Made by a program: the position numbers and the translations under genes
Notes under the pieces: model-generated
Database searches by the model: none
What the model was told of the DNA's origin: nothing
Seen by the model: only the letters and a program-made list of their open reading frames with translations
Part shown: in pieces, positions 1 through 8,478 of the stretch
Layout: each line of letters opens with the position of its first letter
Position numbering within the stretch: the first letter of the stretch is position 1
NCBI RefSeq assembly: GCF_000003605.2
Contig: NW_003124908.1
Span: forward strand, 149,089-162,850
Reading direction: 5' to 3'
Length of the DNA: 13,762 nt
Source: Saccoglossus kowalevskii
Lineage: Eukaryota > Hemichordata > Enteropneusta > Harrimaniidae

Positions 1-460
1 CCATTACACGATCAGTAACCTCTGAGAAACTTGCCACACCACAAAATTAATTTAAGTTCAACTAAGAAAAGTCTGACATTTTCTCTTGTAAAACATTGGA
101 ATGAGCTCCCAACTTCGTTAAAAATATTAACTTTACGAAACTCGTTCAAAACGGCATTAAAAAAATATCTTTTAACTAATGTATAAATACTTGCATTATT
201 GTAGTATATGTACTAGTATTGTCTATTTTTGTTTTCTTCATTATTATTGATTATGAGAGTTTGTAGTCTCTTTACTTACTTAATTATGTATTTATTTATT
301 TATTTTTAACTTAACAATATAATTTTTTTGTGTATCACTATTCACAACAACGTATATTTTAACAGTTGAGTATGGTTTTGGGGCCAGGGACTAGATTAGT
401 TCTGCTAGAACTACCTCTCTGGTCCCCACCAGGAATAATATATATATTATTATTATTCAT
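1..460 (+). mobile_element. 3' end of a degenerate non-LTR (LINE-type) retrotransposon
   Basis: Bases 97-186 encode a 29-residue tail, beginning WNELPTSLK and ending KKYLLTNV before a TAA at 184. The W-N-x-L-P motif followed by a short basic, leucine-rich tail is typical of the extreme C-terminus of LINE reverse transcriptase ORFs (CR1/L2/Jockey-like) in invertebrates. Upstream, a second frame (reading RSVTSEKLATPQN from about base 9) carries related-looking sequence but stops near 50, so the copy appears frameshifted and dead. After the stop there is an AT-rich 3' UTR, a strong hairpin (380-427) and an ATT-rich tail (about 433-455), as expected for target-primed insertion. The element is 5'-truncated by the window edge. 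The family assignment is inference; I cannot fix the clade or the exact 3' boundary. Confidence 0.6.
380..427 (+). repeat. Two-part hairpin in the retrotransposon 3' UTR
   Basis: GGGGCCAG at 380-387 pairs, with a G-T wobble, with CTGGTCCCC at 419-427. Nested inside is AGTTCT (398-403), GCT loop, AGAACT (407-412). This GC-rich foldback sits in otherwise AT-rich sequence just before the ATT-rich tail. It is in the position of the 3' stem-loop that some LINE reverse transcriptases recognise on their own RNA. Folding is read by eye; the role is inferred from position. Confidence 0.6.
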
Positions 461-1740
461 TCAGATAAAGTTCCCTGTACAATTGTCTCTTTTTTCTGGT
501 GGAATAAATCTATCTATTCTATCTATCAAAAGTTACCACTATTACTCAGAGTACTTGTTTGTTTGTTTGTTGTGACCAAAAACAAAAAAAAAGTTGAAAA
601 TACTAGTAAAGCATTTAGAGAAAGCATGACAAGGAGTAAAATAAATAGCTCTATTTGAGCTGATGAACCTTACTACACACCGTTATAATATCACGAAACC
701 ATTACATTTGCATAGATCATAATGTTAATTGCATTTTGTACGGTCACTTATTATAACCTCGGCGCAGGATCATAACGTGATATACTCATCCTATATCTCC
801 AGTCTATAATTTGAGATATAACAGAAAATATCCGCAATATAAACCAATGGTAAAAGCGTTCCAATAATGCCAAAATGACAGCCAGTCACTAAAATACAAC
901 CATCAAAAAAAAATTCAATAAAATACAAAGAATATATTTGTTACATATCGTAGCGTAACGACTGCTGCGTGGCTAATAATTACAGACTATGGTGAGACGC
1001 ATTCGATAAGAAATTTATTGAAGCCAGTCAAGAAATGTGTGACAAATTACAGCAATTATAACTACGATACGATCGTATACACTATTTTGACATATTCTAA
1101 AATGTGGTTTTTTGAAAATCTAAAGAAAAAATATTATTACCGCATTGTATGCATTTTTAGATCTTATGTATGGTCACAATTTCGTAAAGCTTAGTTGAAT
1201 TATTCTTTCTGATTTACAGTAAAAAAAAAAATAATTAATATCTTCAATTGTGTGCATTTTGTCTATTTTCAGCCCAAAATTGTCACTAAAGTAGTATATA
1301 CATGTACCTCTACAGGGAATCGCAGTTTTTATAAAATCAAGTTTGAGTGTGCTTGATTTTTATATTATTTTTGTCATTTATTTGACAGAACCTTTCACTC
1401 AACAAGTATCACATTTGTTGTACTTTTCGAACTTTTACATATTTTGCTTATTAGCCGTGTCAAGTCACTACTATATCGTGTATACAAACGGGCTGTGCGC
1501 CGTAAACGCATGGAACCTTTTGTACGACGCGTGCGTATTTGGTTGCACGAATCCGGACACGAAATTTGCATAACAACTAAAATAAAGTAAACGGGATTGA
1601 AAAAAATACACAAATAAATAATAAAAAAAACGGCAAACAATATTGGAGCACCATCAACATAATCTGCCGTCAGAAATAATACAAAATGTTGTTCCTAATA
1701 GAAAGTAAAAGCAGAAAGTACGTATTTTTAACATAAATAT
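461..1740. other. AT-rich intergenic or upstream sequence, no gene seen
   Basis: No open frame here looks coding. It contains CTAT-type and TTTG-type simple repeats at about 508-575 and several A-runs. Around 1455-1570 the base composition changes: CpG dinucleotides become frequent (for example GTGCGCCGTAAACGC and TACGACGCGTGCG). This may mark the outer part of a promoter region for the gene starting downstream. A 76-codon frame at 1343-1573 begins on a non-ATG codon and shows no recognisable domain; I treat it as chance. Confidence 0.5.
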
Positions 1741-1955
1741 ATTGAAAATCGTACTGTAAATTCTTCCACGGAAATGAATTTCAGGCATTTGGAGAGTTGC
1801 GTGGGAGTTTATATGACACGTCTGTTTTCGAAACTCGTGAAAAACGTAAATATGGCTCAAAACGCACGTACAGCGAACAAGCCAAAAGGTGGCAGTATTT
1901 ATGCGGGTCACGGAGAATTACCCACATGTCCCTGCGAAACGGGTCAATGTTGAAA
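1741..1955 (+). promoter_or_regulatory. Putative promoter / 5' UTR of the PDE3-like gene
   Basis: This segment lies immediately upstream of the likely start codon at 1956. A TATA-like run (ATAAATATA, about 1733-1741) could place initiation near 1765, but the region is AT-rich, so such a match is weak evidence. In the PDE3 frame an in-frame TGA at 1743-1745 closes the reading frame, and no in-frame ATG occurs before 1926, so coding cannot start further upstream unless an upstream exon is spliced in (a TTTCAG sequence ends at 1784). The transcription start is not determinable from sequence alone. Confidence 0.35.
1852..1953 (+). promoter_or_regulatory. Upstream ORF (33 codons) ending 2 nt before the main ATG
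   Basis: An ATG at 1852 has a strong Kozak context (A at -3, G at +4) and opens a 33-codon frame, MAQNARTANK...CETGQC, with TGA at 1951-1953. The same frame also has a weaker ATG at 1813. The stop lies two bases before the ATG at 1956, which itself has a strong context, while the weak in-frame PDE3 ATGs at 1926 and 1947 lie inside the uORF. Ribosomes translating the uORF would bypass these two and have to re-initiate at or near 1956, which would dampen PDE3 output. This holds only if the mRNA starts upstream of 1852, which is unproven. Confidence 0.4.
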
Positions 1956-2732
1956 ATGGCGACAAGGAGAGAGATACAGCCAGCGCGTAAACACGACCGC
2001 GATCGTGGCGATGCGAGTGACAATAACGGATACATTAGAGCATTGGTTTCTCCTCTTGAGTACGGAACTTACTCCCCTTATCTAAACTGGCTAGGTGTCA
2101 AAGGATTCAAACCATCGCCGACTGAAGTGGGTTTGATGTGTGCGGGCATCGTTATGGTAGCAAGCTTACTGATCTATCTTGTGGATTTTCCATGGTTATT
2201 GCAGAGACTGCTCGGGGTTGCGATACCCAGTTTTAGTATCCTGTGTGCTTTCTATTGGCTAGCACTTTTTTTACGAAAATCATGGAGCAGCTCCAGTGTG
2301 TATATACTTTTTCTCAGTTGCCACATCGGGGAAATCTTCGCCCAAATCGTGCTCGGAGGTGACATTTTTCGTCCGCTACAAGCGACGACGGTGTTAGCCG
2401 TGATCAGCGTTTGCAGTCTGTTTTCATCCCTTCAGACGACTCATAGTGCGATTGTCATTATATTTATAAGTATTATTCGATTTATTAGCGGCTGTACGTT
2501 GGTCGATTTACCGGCCGTTTTAAGGCCTTATTTAGCATATTCTTGTGGGATTTTGGGCTGTATTTTAGCCAAGTCCGTAGAGTCTGCGTTTCGGCAAACT
2601 TTCACCACACAGTTTGGAAATGATGGAAAAATTCCCGTTATCCGGCGACGTAGGACTTCGAGTTCTTCCAGCACAACAAGTCACAACCACAAAGCAAGAC
2701 GGACGTCTCTACCGGCACTTATACAAAAACAG
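1956..2732 (+). CDS. PDE3: Cyclic nucleotide phosphodiesterase 3 (PDE3A/B-like), coding exon 1: N-terminal membrane region
   Basis: PDE3 enzymes hydrolyse cAMP (inhibited by cGMP) and are held on the ER or other membranes by an N-terminal hydrophobic region. Exon 1 gives 259 residues from the ATG at 1956. A basic cytosolic leader (1-55) is followed by six hydrophobic segments at about 57-76, 84-105, 115-132, 143-158, 163-179 and 191-206, matching the six-span NHR1. Then come RRRRTSSSSSTT (230-241) and RRTSLPAL (248-255), resembling the clustered PKA/Akt and 14-3-3 sites of vertebrate PDE3, including their RRPSLP motif. The frame is interrupted by a CAG/GTAGGC donor in phase 0 just after this motif. 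ATG 1956 is chosen for its context (A-3, G+4); in-frame ATGs at 1926 and 1947 have weak contexts and would add 10 or 3 residues. NHR2 and the catalytic HD domain are not in the window. Orthology is inferred from layout and motifs, without alignment; a PDE3 pseudogene is unlikely because the frame is intact. Confidence 0.78.
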
Positions 2733-2738
2733 GTAGGC
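2731..2738 (+). other. 5' splice donor of PDE3 exon 1
   Basis: CAG/GTAGGC: the exon ends at 2732 with a CAG codon and the intron begins GT at 2733. The frame past the donor remains open to 2807 but loses all PDE3 character (VGLLCHYSILLF and so on), supporting splicing here. The position, right after the RRTSLP motif, is where I recall the first coding exon of vertebrate PDE3 genes ending. Confidence 0.7.
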
Positions 2739-5210
2739 TTGCTTTGTCATTATAGTATTTTGTTATTCCTGAGAACGATTTTTGTATGGGCACAATGTTG
2801 CAATTAATAAAATGATCGTCATTTTGCGTCACATCGCGTTTAAATCCAAGGGAGATCTTGTGTGTATTCACTCTCAACGCGCAGTTCAGAAAAAATAGCA
2901 TACGAATGTACAGCGTTTTTTTTAATAAAAAAAAAACAAAAACAAAAAACAGACGCCAGATTTTTGTCGTAGTTTTATGCGATTTGTTTGAGTTTAGTGG
3001 AATGTGTGTGCAAACGGCCTGTGATTGGTGATTTCATTTTAACGCACATATCATGCAAGCCAACGCTTTCAAGTAGAGCGATAAAAACGTATCAGTAATA
3101 ACATCACTGTTTTTCACGTGCGAGAATGTCCGTGTTACATTATTTTTTAATCACCTTGGCTGCGAATAAGATAACTCAAGTGGTATAGAAATCGATATAC
3201 AGCACCAGGCAATTAGCCATCTCACAGTTTTAACATACCACCCCCCCCAAAAAAAAACGAAAAAAAAAAAAAAAAAAAATACAAGCTTCAGGATTTTTTC
3301 CCGAGCAACGCAGAAACAGTCTGGTCGACATCGCTTCATGTTTCACCTCCCCTTGTCGATGTATGGCATTTTTTGCCAGCAGATGAGAAATCGACACTTC
3401 ACTGTTGACATTCCGATGGCCTTCGGCCTTTAACGGTGACGTAAACAATACATTACAGGCCTCAGTATGATTCGTATTGTCAGGAAAGAAGTCTCAGAAT
3501 GGGACAGGCTCCCTGGAGTACTGAATCTTTTGATGACACCAATCAGCCTGGCTATCGTTATCTAAAAAGAGAGCTGTTAAAATACTATTAACAATGATTA
3601 CAGCAAAATTCATTTGTAAGTTTAGAATGAAGTCTACAATTAATATCATTCTGTTGTAATTGAATGCTTTTTACTGTGTAACTAAAAACTAAAGATTACA
3701 AGTGAGTATAAAACACCTGTCTTAATACTGCATTCATACCTGTTTACAGTAACTTTACTCTGATCATCAAGTTCAGAAATCAGTAATCATTACTGTCGCT
3801 ATCCAGGGTCGCTAGCAACCATGTGCTCTTGTTGCATGCGAGGGAAATGAACATGAAACCTGTAAATGCTGATCCTATTTTAAACATCTTGTTCATTATC
3901 AGATGTTATATGTACATATATCAAATGAACAAAGATCTGGATTCCTTGCAGCTCTATACATCTATGCCCCAATGCTGGAAGATTTTAGCATGGATGAATT
4001 ATTGTTTCAAGTAATGATTTTTTCATTCTTAGCATTTTTGCAAAATTTATTTTCTATATTCTATATTCTTGATATGTTTTAGTACTGTAAGTTTTTGTTG
4101 TCCTGAATGTTTTGTTTTGTTATTCTTGGACTTTACTCAAGACATCATTGGTACGTTCCAAATAAAATTCTATCATATCTTATCATTTGTATATTTTTTT
4201 CCTTATTGTCATGATATCAAAATCTCAATAAGTTCAATAATAATGATTATTTTCACATAACAAATTGCTATGATGAAATTTAACAGGTAGGGGTGTTCTT
4301 ATTTTGGATGTTCTTTTAAGTTAAATAAAAAGATTCTTCTATAAAAAAAAATCCTGTACTTTAAAGTAATTTGCATGATTGAATCAAAACTGAAGTGACA
4401 TCAGATGACAGAAAGTCTTGTTCCTTGGTGTGAGGTTGATATGATTGGTAACTCTGCCTCTCTCTATTTTCATTGTTTGCTCAATTAAAATAAGATGGGT
4501 ATAGACAGTTATAGCTGAATGCTGAGGTTGAGAGGTCATTCTAGACACCCCCACCATCCTACCACAACCCTCACTCTTCACCCCTATAAATATGCTGTCA
4601 AGTCTGTTGGATAAATTTAGTAACTGGGGGAGAAAAAATGTTCACATCTTCGTGTTTTGAAATTTATGAGGAAGGAGAAGAAAACAACATGTCCAGTCCT
4701 GAACATAACGCATATAGCAGTCAAACATGTGAATAACAACTCCATAAATAAAACAGTTCCCCTGAAGCTACTTTGCTGTTCAATCGATATTGTGTTTTTC
4801 TACCTTACAGGAGAGTGCATACCTTCTGACATTAAACACTAGATTGAAGACATCTTCTGTCACATATTGACAAAGTTTTTTCTCCTCCAAATTGTATTTT
4901 ACAATAAGATTCAAATAACTGTTAGAGCATGTAATTTATTTTCACCAATAAAAATATTTGGGGATAAATAACATTCTTTTTAGTTAATTCCACTCTAGTA
5001 AGAAAAAGGGTATGTGTATGAGTGTTTATATATAGGAAACTTGATACTGAATATTCTCACAGAATGAGTTTACCAAATCGAGGGTTGTGTGTTCAGTAGA
5101 TTTGATGGTCAGTGTTCTCCCAAGCGTTACTGTATGCTTACAGTACATTTGTTTACACAAAATTTAAATGTGCACTGCATGACCACTGTAGCACTGCGAG
5201 ACCAATGTAG
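2733..5210 (+). other. Start of presumed PDE3 intron 1; no exon recognised
   Basis: The first 700 bases keep a raised CpG content like the exon (for example 2820-2880 and 3290-3440), as in an unmethylated promoter-proximal zone, and include a CRE-like TGACGTAA at 3437-3444. Two homopolymer tracts lie within (about 2918-2950 and 3238-3279). From about 3450 on, the sequence becomes AT-rich and CpG-poor. Frames of 60-65 codons at 3823-4014, 4069-4260 and 4657-4842 show no recognisable domain and are of a length expected by chance at this composition. Confidence 0.5.
3238..3279. repeat. Homopolymer tract: C8-A9-CG-A20
   Basis: Eight C (3241-3248), nine A (3249-3257), CG, then twenty A (3260-3279). 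On the minus strand this is a T-run followed by a G-run. Run lengths in such tracts are often sequencing or assembly errors. The poly(A) could be the tail of an old retroposed copy, but no clear retroposed body or target-site duplication is visible. Confidence 0.85.
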
Positions 5211-5214
5211 TGGT

Positions 5215-5527
5215 AAAAATAATAATAACTTTATTACACAACTAAATCATCAGAGGATTTAGTAAGGTAAAGAGAATAACAAGACAAAAGTAAACAAATG
5301 TAATAAAAACAAACAAACAATAAAACTGAAAAAATAAAGACTAAAGAAATATCAAAATAAAAACTTCACTATTTTTGCAACTTTTAATCAGGGGATTTAT
5401 AGATAGTATCTTTAAGGTATAGTGAAAGAGCTTTTGCATTTTTCATTACCTCAAGAAAAATATTATCTGGAAAATTAGACTTGAGATCACAATCTTCAAT
5501 CTTCAAATGTTCATACTGATTAAAATA
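5215..5527 (-). pseudogene. Possible coding remnant with polyadenylation signal (minus strand)
   Basis: On the minus strand a frame open from 5527 to a TAA at 5384-5386 gives 47 residues, including FPDNIFLEVMKNAKAL and LYLKDTIYKSPD at the end. About 150 bases downstream (minus) is AATAAA (5230-5235 as TTTATT on +), immediately followed by a TTATTATTATT tail. This is the arrangement of a 3' terminal exon or of a retroelement 3' end with a microsatellite tail. In-frame sequence further upstream on the minus strand (to about 5700) has three stops. I do not recognise the protein, and a 47-codon open stretch can occur by chance at this AT content, so the call is tentative. Confidence 0.25.
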
Positions 5528-5529
5528 CT

Positions 5530-6095
5530 AAATAACATTTGAATAATATTTTTATAATTAATCCAAACGAATATTGTGATGATTAATTATTACATAATCT
5601 ATTACAAAATGCACAATATTGAAAAGCACACAAGTTTCAAAAAAACAAAAGAAATAGTGATACTGTTTTGCGAAAATATAATCATGCCATCTGGCCCTTG
5701 ATGAGGTATTTCACAGAAGAACATTTCACCATTTATACATGTATAGCACATTTTACTATACTTGCATCTTTACCTGTATATCTTGCAATAGAAGTCTCAT
5801 AAAGCTATGTAATATTTTTCTTGTATTACACCCATTAACCTGAATGTCCTTACTATACGTGTCGTTGTTTCTAATTCTCCCAACCTTACAGCGGCAATGT
5901 ACTGAGCCTCCTCAACTGCTTGCTGACTTATGGAGGACTGCTGTTAAAATCAGCCAAAACTGTGTCTCTATAATTAAATACATTGTTGGTTCTAAAAATT
6001 AATCATTTGTTTGATCGCAACCAATAAAATTACTGCACTTATTTAATAAATATGTTACACAATCACTTATTGGATATGTTCATTGTATCGCATGC
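5530..6095. other. AT-rich intronic sequence, no feature supported
   Basis: I see no coding region, RNA gene or repeat with clear boundaries. The TATAGCACATTTTACTATACTTGCATC stretch near 5742-5767, split here as TATAGCACATTTTACTATA plus CTTGCATC, loosely resembles the 27-bp repeat unit that begins at 6100 and may be a diverged relative or chance similarity. Confidence 0.4.
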
Positions 6096-6099
6096 ACTT

Positions 6100-6878
6100 G
6101 TGTATAGTGCATTTTATCATACATACGTGTATAGTGCATTTTATCATATATACGTGTATAGTGCATTTTATCATACATACGTGTATAGTGCATTTTATCG
6201 TGCATACGTGTATAGGGCATTTTATCGTACATACATGTATAGTGCATTTTATCGTACATATGTGTATAGTGCATTTTATCGTACATACGTGTATAGTGCA
6301 TTTTGTCATACATACGTGTATATTGCATTTTATCGTACATACGTGTATAGTGCATTTTATCATACATACGTGTTATAGTGCATTTTATCGTACATACGTG
6401 TATAGTGCATTTTATCGTACATACGTGTATAGTGCATTTTATCGTACATACGTGTATATTGCATTTTATCGTACATACGTGTATAGTGCATTTTATCGTA
6501 CATACGTGTATATTGCATTTTATCGTACATACGTGTATAGTGCATTTTATCGTACATACGTGTATAGTGCATTTTATCGTACATACGTGTATATTGCATT
6601 TTATCGTACATACGTGTATAGTGCATTTTATCGTATGTACGTGTACAGTGCATTTTATCATACATACGTGTATAGTGCATTTTATCATATGTACGTGTAT
6701 AGTACATTTTATCTTATATACGTGTATAGTGCATTTTATCGTATGTACGTGTACAGTGCATTTTAGCGTATGTACGTGTATAGTACATTTTATCGTACCT
6801 ACGTGTATAGTGCAATTTATCGTATGTACGTGTATAGTGCATTTTATCGTACATACGTGTATAGTGCATTTTACCATA
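6100..6878 (+). repeat. 27-bp minisatellite, about 29 copies
   Basis: The unit reads TATAGTGCATTTTATC followed by GTACATACGTG (27 bp); I count 29 copies of its GTGC/TTGC core between 6100 and 6878. One copy near 6373 has an extra T (28 bp). Because 27 is divisible by 3, all frames that avoid stops stay open across the array, giving long false ORFs on both strands with 9-residue periodicity (for example AFYRTYVYS on +, and KCTIHVCTI on -). Variants are regional: early copies have TCATACATACG, the centre TCGTACATACG, and the right edge TCGTATGTACG. In the centre, TATAGTGC and TATATTGC copies are interleaved. No unique sequence interrupts the array. Confidence 0.95.
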
Positions 6879-6921
6879 AACAATATCTTCTAATTTTAGT
6901 GAATTCAATTAACATAGAGAA

Positions 6922-6935
6922 ATTACCATGGTAAC
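6922..6935 (+). promoter_or_regulatory. RFX X-box-like motif 1
   Basis: ATTACCATGGTAAC fits the RFX X-box (GTNRCC, 0-3 nt, RGYAAC) at 11 of the 12 half-site positions; only the first base differs. It contains the perfect palindrome TTACCATGGTAA. It lies 44 bases after the 27-bp array. RFX factors control ciliary and other genes. Binding here is inferred from motif match alone. Confidence 0.35.
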
Positions 6936-6994
6936 TTGACACAAATCAAAACTCCTTTGATTTCAACACATCTTCATCATTTATATAAGCACAT

Positions 6995-7008
6995 GTTTCT
7001 ATGGCAAC
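6995..7008 (+). promoter_or_regulatory. RFX X-box-like motif 2
   Basis: GTTTCTATGGCAAC has a perfect right half-site (GGCAAC) after a 2-bp spacer and a weaker left half (GTTTCT against GTNRCC). It is in the same orientation as, and 73 bases from, the first X-box-like motif, which makes the pair more notable than either alone. Confidence 0.3.
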
Positions 7009-7315
7009 CATTTGGAAAAGGAGGCTATTTTTATCGACTTAATCTCTGAATAAGTGGATTAGAAATTGAGTGTGAAACAAAACACGTACATGTATACACA
7101 CCATAGATAAAGATACCCAGCTATTCTCAGGACTGCCAGGTTTCGCTCTTATCACTTTTTTCACTATTTTTCACCAACTAAGAGTTCAGTAATCTCACAA
7201 AATGAGCAATGAATCTGATACATTTTTCTCTAACTGTTAAAGACTATTGTACATTCTGTGTTACTTGTAGGCAAGATATCAACTTTGGACAATTTGAAAG
7301 AAAGTAATAATTTGA

Positions 7316-7806
7316 CTTGAATTTCTTTTTTTCGTAGCTGACATCGAAAAGCCGATCTTTGACAGGGAAATATTGTGTTTGAATACCCTTACTTCATCGA
7401 AATTGACCATCATCAAATGTGTACAGCACATTATTAAACATGGAAATATCCCCCGAAATACTTTCACTTTTGTCAAATCCCATGCGATATTTGTCGCCAC
7501 TGTGACACTATGACCTGTTTTTACTTTCGATTTCACGCATAGCGCAGTCTCTTGAAGTGATCGGGAGATGGTGCATTGTGGTTCCAGTGTGCCATGTCTG
7601 TCCATGTGCATGTAAGAACACAGCAAACTTGAACAGAGAGCAAAGAATTCTCTAAAAAATGTACTACAGAACAACCAATAATTAAATAATTTCAAATAAC
7701 CATACATCCATGTATTTATGTTGATATTACATTTTTTTTTATTATTCGATGGCCTTTTGTTACAAAGTCTCTGAAGCATATTGCATGTCGATTTCATTTC
7801 ACCCAA
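7316..7806. other. CpG-rich island with open frames on both strands; possible exon or relic
   Basis: This segment differs from its surroundings. About ten CpGs fall in 7331-7565, against about three in the 430 bases before. On + a pyrimidine tract ending TTTTTTTCGTAG (to 7337) looks like a 3' splice site. Behind it a frame reading ADIEKPIFDREILCLNTL, then KHGNIPRNTFTF, stays open to TGA at 7511. On -, a frame of about 175 codons (7279-7806, ATG start) is open, reading GHSVTVATNIAWDLTKVKVF in its middle. In the phase needed to join PDE3 exon 1 the acceptor gives only 14 codons (LTSKSRSLTGKYCV) before a stop, so a normal internal PDE3 exon is excluded; a short alternative last exon is conceivable. 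I recognise no family in either strand's product. Old transposon coding sequence or a conserved noncoding element are alternatives. Confidence 0.3.
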
Positions 7807-8290
7807 AATTACTTATGTAATTGGGTTCAACAATTAATGAAAGAGGGAGGGGTAATATACAGAGGGGTTTATCTAACATTTTTTTTCTATCTGTAAATTC
7901 TAGCTCATTTCACATTTTGTTCTTCCATTAAAATGAATCATTCCACCTGCCATTATTTATTGGTCACATTCAGCAGTTATCTCAATTTTTAGATTAAACT
8001 CAAAAAATTATAATTGTGTTTTTATTTGAAAACTGTCAATTTGTCGTTTAGAGTTGAATCTCAGAGTAAATAGATAAACAGTTAGTAATTGATATTATGT
8101 TACTATTGGATGAGATTATTGGGAGAAAACTTTGTTTTTTCTTGTAGGCATTAGTGGATTCATGTTATAATAATCCTAATCCTAATCTTAATATCTTTAT
8201 CCCAATATCAGAGAATGACTCTCATTTGGAATAAGAATGGTTATTGTTTGTGATAAAGATGTAGAATACACACTAAGGGCCATATATACA
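7807..8290. other. AT-rich intronic sequence, no feature supported
   Basis: There is no open frame of note and no repeat with boundaries. A short CCTAAT-type run (TAATCCTAATCCTAATC, about 8171-8187) is the only local periodicity seen. Confidence 0.5.
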
Positions 8291-8478
8291 CTGTAAAATC
8301 TGTATTAGAAGCCGCGGCTTCTATTAAAATGGTACAATGCAACCAAGGGGATGCGGCTTCTATTAGAGCATCTACACATATGAGAAATGATGGTTTTTTG
8401 GTTCTCAATTACCGGTATTCAAAAAGAATGGGTGCGACTTCTATTAGGGATGCAGCTTCTAATACAGATTTTACGGTA
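8291..8478. mobile_element. Short nonautonomous DNA transposon (MITE), ~190 bp
   Basis: Terminal inverted repeats are clear: GTAAAATCTGTATTAGAAGC at the left (from 8293) and its reverse complement ending GATTTTAC at about 8474. The match continues through CCGC/CTGC on the inner side. Between them the motif GCGGCTTCTATTA (or close variants with GCGAC/GCAGC) recurs near 8314, 8352, 8433 and 8453, so the termini have been partly copied inward. The GTAAAATCTGTATTA end resembles the CAGTAAAACCTCTATTA-type ends of pogo/Tigger-like (Tc1/mariner superfamily) elements. The outermost bases do not give a clean TA duplication, so family and exact ends are inference. It has no coding capacity; the 75-codon frame across it is a by-product. 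Confidence 0.7.

Noticed and set aside
366-575. 69-codon + frame
   Set aside because: It begins on a non-ATG codon and lies over the retrotransposon 3' UTR hairpin and ATT tail.
1343-1911. Several 76-85 codon frames on both strands upstream of exon 1
   Set aside because: They overlap one another on both strands, mostly lack good ATG contexts, and have no domain features.
1797-2807. The full 336-codon open frame as one protein
   Set aside because: It begins on a TTG, which is not a usual animal start, and runs through an obvious splice donor at 2733; residues outside 1956-2732 lose all resemblance to PDE3.
3437-3444. CRE-like TGACGTAA as a cAMP feedback site
   Set aside because: A single 8-bp near-match is expected by chance in a window of this size; noted in the intron entry but not claimed as functional.
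3151-3448. Minus-strand frames with long F/G runs
   Set aside because: They are produced by reading the C8/A9/A20 homopolymers; not coding.
6080-6893. Long ORFs with Cys/His or Tyr repeats on both strands
   Set aside because: They follow only from the 27-bp period being a multiple of three; a 1-bp insertion breaks the + frames and both strands are equally open.
7338-7382. PDE3 exon 2 behind the acceptor-like TTTCGTAG
   Set aside because: In the phase required by exon 1 it stops after 14 codons and shows none of the sequence expected after RRTSLP in PDE3; kept only as a possible alternative terminal exon.
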